Shown: positions 35,075 through 43,588 of the stretch, in pieces | Numbering within the stretch: the stretch's first letter is position 1 | Layout: each line of letters starts with the position of its first letter | Assembly: GCA_020848275.1 (NCBI GenBank) | Contig: JADLAK010000024.1 | Coordinates: 29,858 to 93,857, forward strand | Reading direction: 5' to 3' | Origin: Planctomycetota bacterium | GTDB taxonomy: Bacteria > Planctomycetota > UBA8742 > UBA2392 | Length of the DNA: 64,000 bases | Translations under genes and position numbers: made by a program | Notes under the pieces: model-generated | Told to the model about the DNA's origin: nothing | Database searches by the model: none | What the model saw: the letters and a program-made list of their open reading frames with translations, nothing else

Positions 35075-35187
35075 CCACAGAGAACACGGAGCTCACAAAG
35101 AACTGCAACTGCTTCCCGCAGATGACGCAGATTGGCGCAGATAAAATCAATAGAAACTATCTGCGTTCATCTGCGTAATCTGTGGGC
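35075..35187. repeat. 9-10-nt-unit repeats: CCACAGAGAA-type array next to CGCAGAT-type inverted repeat
   Basis: CCACAGAGAACACGGAGCTCACAAAG; CCGCAGATGACGCAGATTGGCGCAGAT...ATCTGCGTTCATCTGCGTAATCTGTGGG. Confidence 0.85.
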
Positions 35188-35193
35188 AGGCTT

Positions 35194-36585
35194 TTAAGCC
35201 TTTGTTTCTGGCGCGGCGGCGACGGTTTTCCAGCGCGCGACGAATACCAGCGTGCCGATTAAAATCAGCGCCGCACCCGCGCCAAAGGGCCACTGCGGCC
35301 CGAACTTCGCATAAATCACGCCGCCCATCAGCGGCCCGACGATGCGGCCAAGGGTGCCCGCGCTCGCGGTAAATCCCATTGTGCCGCCCTGTGCCGCGCG
35401 CCGCGCGTGGGTGCTGATGATGGCGAGCGTGCTCGGGTTTGTCAGCGAGTTGAAGAATCCGATGCCGATCGAAATCACGATCACCCATAGCACCGGGTGA
35501 AGCCCCGGGTTGAGCTGCACCTGCCAGCCAAACACGATCATCGCCGCCGCCAGCCCCAACTGCCCTGCCAGCAGCACCCGCGGACTCCCGAACCTCTTGG
35601 TGAGCCGTCCGATCAAACCGCCCTGGACCAACGCCAGCGTCACGCCAACGCAGGTGAACACCCACATGTTCGTGCTCTGGGGAAGTCCAAGGTGATCCTT
35701 ATTGAATTCGCTGAACATGGCTTCGAGGTTGGCAAAGCCCGCAATCGCCACGAACTGCACGACCAGCATGGGCCCGATCGCGGGCTGGCGCAACGCCGCG
35801 AAGAGTTCCGCCAGTTGGCCTAGCCGCTGCGCGGGATGCGCACGCTTCTCCGGCGGCAGCGATTCCTTCAACTTGGTGACTGCCAGCAGCAGTGCGGCAA
35901 AGCTCAGGGCGGCCGCAAACAGCGACGGCAGCAGGTGCTGCATTTGCCGGAATTCCGCCGTGCCCGGCGCGCGGCCGAACAGGGCTATCACCGGCTCGCT
36001 TACTAGCACCGCGCCAATGGCCGGTCCGAGAACGAACCCCATGCCAAACGCCATCCCGATCAAACCCATACCCTTGGCGCGTTTGTGCGGCGGGAACACG
36101 TCAGCCATGTACGCCTGCGCCGTAGACAGGTTGGCGCCAAACACGCCGGCCAGCGTGCGCGCCGCCAGCAGGAAAATCAGCGTCGGCGCAAACGCGAACA
36201 GCAGCCATGAAACCACAAAGCCTGCCATACTGACGATCAGCACCGGCTTGCGGCCGACGCGGTCCGACAGGCGGCCCCAGAGCGGCGCGAAGACGAACTG
36301 GCCCAGCGAAAACACCGTTTGCAGCAGGCCGACAAACACGGCCTCGACCTTGGTGAAGCCCAGCGTCGCCGCGCTCTCCATCACGCCCGCGGGCATCTCG
36401 AAGATATCGACGTAGTACGCGAGGCTGGGCAGGATCAGGCCAAAGCCCAGCAGGTCGAGGAAGATCACGAACCAGACCACGAACACGCCGCGCCGAGCCT
36501 CGGGCGATAGCTTGTCCTGTAGCGCAGGCGTCTCGCCTGCTGCAGTTAGTTGCGGATCACTCACGCGGCGAATGCTACGCCGCAA
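35194..36585 (-). CDS. MFS transporter (TetA/Bcr-like)
   Basis: VVWFVIFLDLLGFGLILPSLAYY, PLWGRLSDRVGRKPVL, 12-TM hydropathy pattern. Confidence 0.88.
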   Translation of the reverse strand: MRRSIRRVSDPQLTAAGETPALQDKLSPEARRGVFVVWFVIFLDLLGFGLILPSLAYYVDIFEMPAGVMESAATLGFTKVEAVFVGLLQTVFSLGQFVFAPLWGRLSDRVGRKPVLIVSMAGFVVSWLLFAFAPTLIFLLAARTLAGVFGANLSTAQAYMADVFPPHKRAKGMGLIGMAFGMGFVLGPAIGAVLVSEPVIALFGRAPGTAEFRQMQHLLPSLFAAALSFAALLLAVTKLKESLPPEKRAHPAQRLGQLAELFAALRQPAIGPMLVVQFVAIAGFANLEAMFSEFNKDHLGLPQSTNMWVFTCVGVTLALVQGGLIGRLTKRFGSPRVLLAGQLGLAAAMIVFGWQVQLNPGLHPVLWVIVISIGIGFFNSLTNPSTLAIISTHARRAAQGGTMGFTASAGTLGRIVGPLMGGVIYAKFGPQWPFGAGAALILIGTLVFVARWKTVAAAPETKA

Positions 36586-36600
36586 GGTGACGGATGCAAG

Positions 36601-37437
36601 TTACACGCGCCGCGCGATGGTCTCGAAGTAGTCGCTGTCCAGGATCAAAGTCCCGTCCGTTGCGCGGTTTTGCTTGGTGAAGAACGCGCTGATGTCCGCC
36701 TTCAAGTTAGCCACCGTTGCCGCGTCGGCCGTTTGCGCGATCTTGACCGCCGGGCCAAAGGCGCTGAAGAACACCTCAAGGCCGTGTGGCACTGAACGAT
36801 AGTGCTGGCGGAATGCCCTGGTACGCGCGCTCGCAATCGTCACGCCGGTGCCGAACAACTCAACCAGCCCCAGCAGCGTGCCCCAGCGCGACGCAGGCTT
36901 CAGGCCCGCGGGCGGAGGCGCGTACTTCGACATCAGTTTGAAGAACTCGCCGCCAAAACCCTCGGGCATCCATGCGGCGATGCCGATCTTGCCGCCGGGT
37001 TTAATGACGCGCAGGATTTCCTGCGCGGCCTTTTCCTGGTTGGGCGCGAACATCACGCCGAAGGTCGAGAGCACGACGTCGAAGTGTTTATCCGCAAAGG
37101 GCAGCGCCTGTGCGTCGCCCTCGCGGAATTCGACCGCGACGCCGTCCGCCGCCGCGCGCTGCCTGGCACGGGCGACCAGCGACGGCACGAAGTCCAGCCC
37201 GACCACGTCGCAATGGCGGCGCGCGGATACCAGCGCGTTGTTGCCGCTGCCACAGGCGATGTCGAGCACGCGCTGGCCCGGTCGCGGGTCGGCGGCGTCA
37301 ACGAGGGACTCGGCGGCCTGCATGGTCTGCATAGCCAGCATGTTGAAATCGCCGGCGCCCCAGACCTGCTGCTGGCGCTGCGTGATGGTCGCAAAATCCG
37401 GCGTTGCGTCAGGCATGGGAATCTCCGGAAAACTCAC
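36601..37437 (-). CDS. Class I SAM-dependent methyltransferase (UbiE-like)
   Basis: GQRVLDIACGSGNNAL; FREGDAQALPFADKHFDVVLSTFGVMF. Confidence 0.88.
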   Translation of the reverse strand: MSFPEIPMPDATPDFATITQRQQQVWGAGDFNMLAMQTMQAAESLVDAADPRPGQRVLDIACGSGNNALVSARRHCDVVGLDFVPSLVARARQRAAADGVAVEFREGDAQALPFADKHFDVVLSTFGVMFAPNQEKAAQEILRVIKPGGKIGIAAWMPEGFGGEFFKLMSKYAPPPAGLKPASRWGTLLGLVELFGTGVTIASARTRAFRQHYRSVPHGLEVFFSAFGPAVKIAQTADAATVANLKADISAFFTKQNRATDGTLILDSDYFETIARRV

Positions 37438-37492
37438 ATGGATGGACAGGATAAACAGGATGAAAAACAGCTCTTACATGTCGAAGTGGCTG

Positions 37493-38653
37493 CTACTGGT
37501 AATCGGTCAAGGTGCGTGGATCGTCTAACGGCCCGAACTTGGGTTCCTCGTCGTCACCTTCGACGTATTCGCCGCGCTCGACTGACTTGAGACGCCACTG
37601 TTTTTCGACCTTCGCGAAAGTCATGCGTATAGCGGCGATAAGGCCTTTTAGAGGCTTCTGCTTGACTTGAGGGAAAGTGACCACGGCTGTCGCTTCGGAC
37701 TCCTTGACGGTGGGTTTAAGGCTCTCCAGCCAATTCGCGTCCGCTTTGTAAATAAATTCCCACGTTGAGGCGAAAGTGCGGGCGTTATCGTCGAGGTTCT
37801 TCAGTAGTTCGGGAGATAGAATTCGTCTCATCAACGCACACAGGGCCACTGGTCTTGCGCGAAGATACAGGCGTTCGGTCATTGACGCATAGGTATAGAG
37901 AAGACGGACGCATTTCGCGGCGTGCTCGGGCGTATCGAGCGAATCGTCGGGCTTCTTGCATGTTGCCGCAGATGCGCGGCAAAAAAGGTCGTTCAGATCA
38001 TAGCCTGCAGGTGCGCCATCACCGATCGGAGACCACTCGAGCTTTGTAATGGTGGACGCCCTGGCGTATGAAGGCGTCACCTGCGCTACGCGCCACGAGC
38101 CATCCTTTTGCGCCACGCACTCAAATAACCATCGTTCGCCCCAGAACGGCCTGTCATCGTCCGTCAACTTTCGAACGAGAGTTAGCGACACAGTGACTTG
38201 ATTGGGACTATCCATTTCGCGGGTGAATTCGCATTCAACTTCTTCGCGAGGCGTTTTGGGTTGCGCCTGTTCCTTCGCCAATTGTTCTTTCCATTGGGCT
38301 CTACGCGCGTTGCGCTTTTTAGTTGTTGTATCGAGGTACTCTGCGGCAAACGTGATTGTTTCAAGTGGCTTTATCCAAGCATCGAATAGATCTGTCGTAT
38401 CCCCCATCACATCGAGGCGAAGGATTAGATAGCAAGACTTTGCCACGGCTTCGGGCGATGAGGTTTCAATGAGTTTCTCGCCGTTTACGAGAGTTTCCTT
38501 ATATTCGTCTGGTGTTTTCCCGCTGGCCTTCCAGACGACGTTGCCGGGGACGCGCGGCCACTCGGAAGCTGTCTTTGCATCATCCGAGTGCGTCGTGGAA
38601 ACGCAGAACAATGCGATAAACGAGAGCGCGAATGCCGGTCGGGCCAGATTCAT
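37493..38653 (-). CDS. Hypothetical secreted protein
   Basis: Signal-like N-terminus MNLARPAFALSFIALFCVSTTHS; no recognised family. Confidence 0.65.
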   Translation of the reverse strand: MNLARPAFALSFIALFCVSTTHSDDAKTASEWPRVPGNVVWKASGKTPDEYKETLVNGEKLIETSSPEAVAKSCYLILRLDVMGDTTDLFDAWIKPLETITFAAEYLDTTTKKRNARRAQWKEQLAKEQAQPKTPREEVECEFTREMDSPNQVTVSLTLVRKLTDDDRPFWGERWLFECVAQKDGSWRVAQVTPSYARASTITKLEWSPIGDGAPAGYDLNDLFCRASAATCKKPDDSLDTPEHAAKCVRLLYTYASMTERLYLRARPVALCALMRRILSPELLKNLDDNARTFASTWEFIYKADANWLESLKPTVKESEATAVVTFPQVKQKPLKGLIAAIRMTFAKVEKQWRLKSVERGEYVEGDDEEPKFGPLDDPRTLTDYQ

Positions 38654-38655
38654 AA

Positions 38656-39399
38656 TCAGCTCCAGCGGTATTTTTGTTCCTGTTCGAATTGCTCGTCAGT
38701 CAGCTTCTGCTTGCCCAGCGCGGCTTCGAACGCGGTCTTGGCAGATTTCGGCACGCTGTCGAAGAACTTCGGAATCAGCTCAAGCAGCTTCCACAGTTGT
38801 TCGGGCGTGCTTCCCGTATTCACGGCGCCCTGAACGTGGCCCTTGAGTTGCGGCAGCACGTCCAGCGGGATCAGCGCCGCCACGATGCACAGGCTGCGCA
38901 CCCGCGGTTTTAACACGTCGCGACTGAGCACTCTCCCGTAGCCCTCGACCAGCGCCCAGTCGCCGAGGTCCGGGCTGCCCTGGCGCGCGATCTCGTCGAT
39001 CTTGGGAGCGAGCTTGCCGTAGACCATATTGAAAAGTTTGCTGCCGCGCTGGCGGAACGCCGCCACGTCGTCGCCCTCCAGCGGCGTGTCACGAAGCTTG
39101 ATCTCACTGAGCGGGTTGCTCGCGGCCTTGCAGGCGTCTGCAAAGGCGGCGAGCGCGTTGAGCGCGCGCGGATAGCCGCAAAAAAGGTGCGTCTGCAAGA
39201 TCGCCTCGCGCAGGTGCTCGGCGTCCGGGCGGTCCTTTTCCTTTAACAGGAAGTCAAACACGCGGCGGGTATGCTCAACGTGGCCGTCGGATGTGAGCGC
39301 CGCGCAGATGGCGAGCATCGCCTCTTTGGGGTCAAGCGGCGCCAATCCTGTAAGCAGGAATGACAGCGTCGCGGCTTCGATTCGTTTGGCATTGGGCAT
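38656..39399 (-). CDS. Carboxymuconolactone decarboxylase (AhpD-like) family protein
   Basis: LREAILQTHLFCGYPRALNAL and RSLCIVAALIPLDVLPQLKGHVQGAVNTGSTPEQLWKLL. Confidence 0.75.
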   Translation of the reverse strand: MPNAKRIEAATLSFLLTGLAPLDPKEAMLAICAALTSDGHVEHTRRVFDFLLKEKDRPDAEHLREAILQTHLFCGYPRALNALAAFADACKAASNPLSEIKLRDTPLEGDDVAAFRQRGSKLFNMVYGKLAPKIDEIARQGSPDLGDWALVEGYGRVLSRDVLKPRVRSLCIVAALIPLDVLPQLKGHVQGAVNTGSTPEQLWKLLELIPKFFDSVPKSAKTAFEAALGKQKLTDEQFEQEQKYRWS

Positions 39400-39420
39400 A
39401 GTTACTTTTTAACAACAAAA

Positions 39421-39530
39421 ACGACTGACGCGAAGTCGCGAAGGTCGCAAAGGAAAGCAACTGCAACGGCTTTTTGTATTTCTTCGCGTGCTTCGCGCCT
39501 TCGCGTGCGCCTTTACGAAAAACTATGCGC
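39421..39530. repeat. 8-9-nt-unit inverted repeat (CGCGAAG family)
   Basis: GACGCGAAGTCGCGAAGGTCGCAAAGG...CTTCGCGTGCTTCGCGCCTTCGCGTGCGCC. Confidence 0.8.
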
Positions 39531-41607
39531 GGAGTTCGCCGCCGATGGCCTTGAGTGCCGCGACGACCGCGTCAACCGCCGCCTGCACTTCTTCGGTTGT
39601 CAGCGTGCGCTCGTCGTGCCGGAAGGTCAGCGAGAACGCGAGGCTCTTCTTGCCCGGCGCAATCTGCTTGCCGCGGAATTCGTCGAACAGCGTCGCTTCG
39701 CGCAAGAGCGCGCCGCCGGCTTTCTTCGCGACCACCTCGACCTCCGACCAGGTCTTGCGCGCGTCCAGCACGACCGCGAGGTCGCGCTGCGCGGCGGGGA
39801 AGCGCGCAGGCTCGACGAACTTTGGGGTTTCGACCCACGCCGCCGCGAGCACTTCAAAGTCAAGTTCAGCCAGGCCGCAGGCGCCTTCGCAGCCAAAGTC
39901 CTTCATCAATGACGCCGACGCCTCGCCAATGATGCCGAGCAGGTTGTCGCCCAGTTTCAGCTTCGCGGCGCTCCCCGGCGTGAACGCCGCATGTGTGGCC
40001 GCTTCGACCGCCAACGTGTCCTTGCTCTTGAGCACGCGCAGCAGTGATTCGACCACGCCTTTGACCTCGTGGTAGTCCGCGCCGATCAGCGCGAGCGACT
40101 CGCGCTCGCCGACGCTCGCGCCGTTGTTACTCGGCAAGTACACGTGCGCGAGCTCAAACAGGCGCGGTTGATTGGTCCCGTGGCGCTGGTTGGTCTGTAG
40201 CGCGAGCATCAGGCTTGCCAGCAAGTTGCGGCGCAGCGCGGGAAGTTCCTCGTTGATGGGCTTGCGGGCCTCAAGTCGCACGGCGGCATCGCCGAACGGG
40301 CTGTAATCGGCCAGCGCACCCTTGGCGCTGACGAAGCTGTCCGAAAGCCCCTCGTAAAAACCCATGCCGCAAAGCGTGCGGCGCAGAATGCCGCGCACGT
40401 GCTGGCGGCGCGTCATCGGCGCGCTGTTGACGCGCATCGCCAGGCGCGCGGGAATGTTGTCGAGCCCGTGTACGCGGCCGATTTCCTCCACGAGATCGAC
40501 GGGTTGCTCGAGGTCGCGGCGGAAGCTCGGCACAGTCGCGCTCAGGCTCGTCGCCGCGTTGGTGGTTTGCGGCGAGCCGAACACCACGCCGACCGACGGC
40601 GTGCCCGCGCCGCCGCAGTCCAGCCCGAGCGCGGTCAGGATTTCCGCCGCACGGCGCAGGGAAATGTCCGCGCCCAACACGCGCTTTATCAGCGCGGTCG
40701 TGAGCGGGATTTCGCGTTTGACCCTCTTGGGTTTGACGCCGCCTTCGAGCATGCCCTCGAGCGCATCGCCGCCCGCGTGTTCGAGGATGAGTTCGACGGC
40801 GCGTTTGCCGGCGTGCACGACGTTGTGCGGGTCCACGCCGCGCTCAAAGCGGAAGCTGGAATCGCTGGCGAGTTCGAGCCGGCGCGAAGTCGCACGGATG
40901 CTCGCGGGCTCGAAGTACGCGCTTTCGAGCAGGATCGCGGTCGTTTTCTCGGTCACTTCGCTGTCGCCGCCGCCCATCACGCCGCCTACGGCGTGGGGCC
41001 GCTCGGCATCGCAGATCACGAGTGTTGACGCATCAAGTTCAAGCACGCCGCGATTTTTGCGGTCGGCGATCGGCTTGAAACGTTCCTTGGGCCTGGCCAT
41101 GCGCACGATGATCTTGCGGCCGGAGAGTTTGTTCAGGTCAAAGGCGTGCAGCGGCTGGCCGGTTTCGAACAGCACGAAGTTGGTGACGTCGACGACGTTG
41201 TTGATCGGCTTGAGGCCGATGGCTTCAAGGCGGGCGCGCAACCACGCCGGAGATTGCCGGACCTTGATGCCCTCGATGATGTGCGCGGTGTAGTAGGGGC
41301 AGCCCGCGAGCGCGTCGGATTCGATGTGGACGCTGGAGACAGACGCGGCTTTGCCGTTGGTCGGGTAATTCGGCTGCGGGATTTTAACAGGCTTGCCCGT
41401 CACGGCTGACAACTCGCGCGCAAGGCCGATGGCGCTCAGGCAATCGGTACGGTTGGACGTGACTTCGAGGGTGTAGGCGGTGTCGTCGCCGACGACTTCG
41501 CTGACCTCGACTTCGGTGCCGCTGAGCGTGAGCGCGCTGGCCATCTGCGCGGCGTCGAGGCCCGTTTCGATGTAGCTGGACAGCCACTTGTGCGTGGTCT
41601 TCATCAT
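39523..41607 (-). CDS. pheT: Phenylalanyl-tRNA synthetase beta subunit
   Basis: VTSNRTDCLSAIGLARELSAVTG, GLKPINNVVDVTNFVLFETGQPLHAFD, VDLVEEIGRVHGLDNIP, C-terminal anticodon-binding-like domain. Confidence 0.95.
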   Translation of the reverse strand: MMKTTHKWLSSYIETGLDAAQMASALTLSGTEVEVSEVVGDDTAYTLEVTSNRTDCLSAIGLARELSAVTGKPVKIPQPNYPTNGKAASVSSVHIESDALAGCPYYTAHIIEGIKVRQSPAWLRARLEAIGLKPINNVVDVTNFVLFETGQPLHAFDLNKLSGRKIIVRMARPKERFKPIADRKNRGVLELDASTLVICDAERPHAVGGVMGGGDSEVTEKTTAILLESAYFEPASIRATSRRLELASDSSFRFERGVDPHNVVHAGKRAVELILEHAGGDALEGMLEGGVKPKRVKREIPLTTALIKRVLGADISLRRAAEILTALGLDCGGAGTPSVGVVFGSPQTTNAATSLSATVPSFRRDLEQPVDLVEEIGRVHGLDNIPARLAMRVNSAPMTRRQHVRGILRRTLCGMGFYEGLSDSFVSAKGALADYSPFGDAAVRLEARKPINEELPALRRNLLASLMLALQTNQRHGTNQPRLFELAHVYLPSNNGASVGERESLALIGADYHEVKGVVESLLRVLKSKDTLAVEAATHAAFTPGSAAKLKLGDNLLGIIGEASASLMKDFGCEGACGLAELDFEVLAAAWVETPKFVEPARFPAAQRDLAVVLDARKTWSEVEVVAKKAGGALLREATLFDEFRGKQIAPGKKSLAFSLTFRHDERTLTTEEVQAAVDAVVAALKAIGGELRA

Positions 41608-41654
41608 AGTGGAAGGATACTAAGAACCGTGGGGCAGGCTTCCAGCCTGCCAAT

Positions 41655-41781
41655 CAGAGCCCGCTGCGTTAGCGGCGGGGCCGGTAGATTCGAGCGTCCA
41701 TGATTCCTGCCCCGTCGCTTGCAAAGCAGTGCTTTGCTGCGCGACATCTCGCTTTGCTCGACTCACGCGAACGGGCTCTGA
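41655..41781. repeat. REP-like inverted pair (CAGAGCCCGCTGCGTTAGCGG...GGGCTCTG)
   Basis: Same motif as 54212-54288 and 63817-63839. Confidence 0.7.
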
Positions 41782-42141
41782 TCATCTCGCCTTTGGCACT
41801 GTCTTTGGCGCTTTCGCTTCGGGCTTGGGCGGACGTTGCGCGCCGATCTTGCCGTCGACGACGCCGTCGGCTGCGTCGATATCGTGCAGTATCTGCGCGA
41901 ACTTCTTGCCGTCAAAACCCGGCGAGGTTTCGAGGTAGGTCACCAGCGCCTGGATGACCAGCGCCTGGATGACCAGCGCCTGCGCGGCGACGCGGTCCGT
42001 TAGCGCATCGATGTCTTTCTCGGTGCCGCCCTTGGGTTGCAGCGCGCGCAGCACCGTGTACTGACCTGGTGCGACATTGATCGGTCGCTGGTGCAGGCGC
42101 TTGAAAATGATGTTGCTCAGTTCAACATCGATGAGGCTCAT
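41782..42141 (-). CDS. Small protein, paralogue 1 of 4 (lacks zinc ribbon)
   Basis: Core ALVIQALVIQALVTYLETSPGFDGKKFAQILHDIDAADGVVDGK. Confidence 0.7.
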   Translation of the reverse strand: MSLIDVELSNIIFKRLHQRPINVAPGQYTVLRALQPKGGTEKDIDALTDRVAAQALVIQALVIQALVTYLETSPGFDGKKFAQILHDIDAADGVVDGKIGAQRPPKPEAKAPKTVPKAR

Positions 42142-42152
42142 GGGTTCTCCGT

Positions 42153-42575
42153 CTAGAGCGGGGAGTTCGGTTTCAGCACGCCGCCACAATACATGCAAGT
42201 TGTGGCCGCGTGATTGTTGGGCTTGCCGCAATTGCTGCAAGCTTGCGGCGCCATGCTGCGGGTAAGCTGGCCGTCGCGCTTGCCATCCTCGAGGTCGATG
42301 GCCTGCAACTTGGCCATGAACTCTTCCTTGTTGAAGATGCCCTTTTCCTGGCAGATGCGCAGCAGCGTTTGAATGACAAGCATGCTGCGCCCAAGGTCGT
42401 GTTCGAGACGTTTGATCGCCGATGTTTGCGGCGTCGTTCCGTGCGTCGGTTCGCTCATCACGGGGCCAACGGGCCCGCGGGATGAGACATAACGCGAACC
42501 GCCGCCAACGCCGCCGACCGCTGCTGCTCCAAACGCGATATCGATGATGTCATCCAAGCCGAAGAAGTCGCCCAT
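42153..42575 (-). CDS. Zinc-ribbon small protein, paralogue 2 of 4
   Basis: LVIQTLLRICQEKGIFNKEEFMAKLQAIDLEDGKRDGQ...CSNCGKPNNHAATTCMYCG. Confidence 0.75.
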   Translation of the reverse strand: MGDFFGLDDIIDIAFGAAAVGGVGGGSRYVSSRGPVGPVMSEPTHGTTPQTSAIKRLEHDLGRSMLVIQTLLRICQEKGIFNKEEFMAKLQAIDLEDGKRDGQLTRSMAPQACSNCGKPNNHAATTCMYCGGVLKPNSPL

Positions 42576-42583
42576 GGTTGCTC

Positions 42584-42949
42584 CTAGATCGGGTTCTTGG
42601 TCGGGAATTCCGCGCCGCAATAGATGCAGGTAAGCGCCGTGGCGCGTGCGTTCTTGCCGCATTTGTCGCAGGTTTTTGGCGACTTGCTTTTCTTCTTCTT
42701 GCCGTCGCGCACGCCATCTTCGAGGTCGACTTCCTCAAGCAGCTTGAGGAACTCTGCGTCGGCGAAAAGACCCTTCTTTGCGCAGATGCGCAGCAGCGTC
42801 TGGATCACCAGCGCATGGCGCGCGAGCTCGTCTTCGAACATGCGGACCGTCGTCGCAATCTGGTAGACCTGCGTCTTGGCTTCGGCGGCGGTGGCGGCAG
42901 CTTCACCGATTCTCGTGTGGCTGCTCGATCCGTGCAGTGATAGGTGCAT
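42584..42949 (-). CDS. Zinc-ribbon small protein, paralogue 3 of 4
   Basis: LVIQTLLRICAKKGLFADAEFLKLLEEVDLEDGVRDGK...CDKCGKNARATALTCIYCG. Confidence 0.75.
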   Translation of the reverse strand: MHLSLHGSSSHTRIGEAAATAAEAKTQVYQIATTVRMFEDELARHALVIQTLLRICAKKGLFADAEFLKLLEEVDLEDGVRDGKKKKSKSPKTCDKCGKNARATALTCIYCGAEFPTKNPI

Positions 42950-43031
42950 GTCGTCCTCCTCTATAGTGGAAGACTCTACACCATGACGCGACAGCCGCGA
43001 TGAGAATTGGCCCGGTCGTTTGGAACACGCC

Positions 43032-43430
43032 TTACAACGGCAATCCCACGCCGAGGTCCTTGCCGCAGTACATGCAGGTCGGGATGTCGTTGCGGTTGCG
43101 CCGGCCGCAACGGGCGCACGTCTTGGGCGGCTCCTTGCGCTTGAGCTGGCCGTCGCGGCGGCCGTCGGCCATGTCCAGCGCGTCCATCTCGGCGATCAGT
43201 TCGCTGTCGCTGAACAGGCGCTTCTTCTCAACGAGGCTCAGCAGCGCCTTCATCACGAGGTTGAGGCGGCCGACGTCGGCCTTGATGTCTGTCGGCCGTT
43301 CGGGTGCTTTGGCAATGCGGTCGAACTCGCGCACGCGCTTGAGGTTCGTGACGACGGCGGGTTCGCGGCCCGATTGCGAGGGCTTGGTCTTGACGCGGCT
43401 GACGCGGCGGATGACGACGTGGCGTTGCAT
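43032..43430 (-). CDS. Zinc-ribbon small protein, paralogue 4 of 4
   Basis: LVMKALLSLVEKKRLFSDSELIAEMDALDMADGRRDGQ...CARCGRRNRNDIPTCMYCG. Confidence 0.75.
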   Translation of the reverse strand: MQRHVVIRRVSRVKTKPSQSGREPAVVTNLKRVREFDRIAKAPERPTDIKADVGRLNLVMKALLSLVEKKRLFSDSELIAEMDALDMADGRRDGQLKRKEPPKTCARCGRRNRNDIPTCMYCGKDLGVGLPL

Positions 43431-43588
43431 GGCGGCTCTCCTTCTGCCCCATGCCCGGTACGTACAGGTTACGCCGCGGCTCGCGCGCGGACAACCCCGT
43501 GTTGCCGTTCGGGGCCGGCACGTGCGAGCCGCCTCTGGCGCGCGGGGGCAACGTCCCTAAACTGCCCCGCTGCACCAGGGATACCGCG

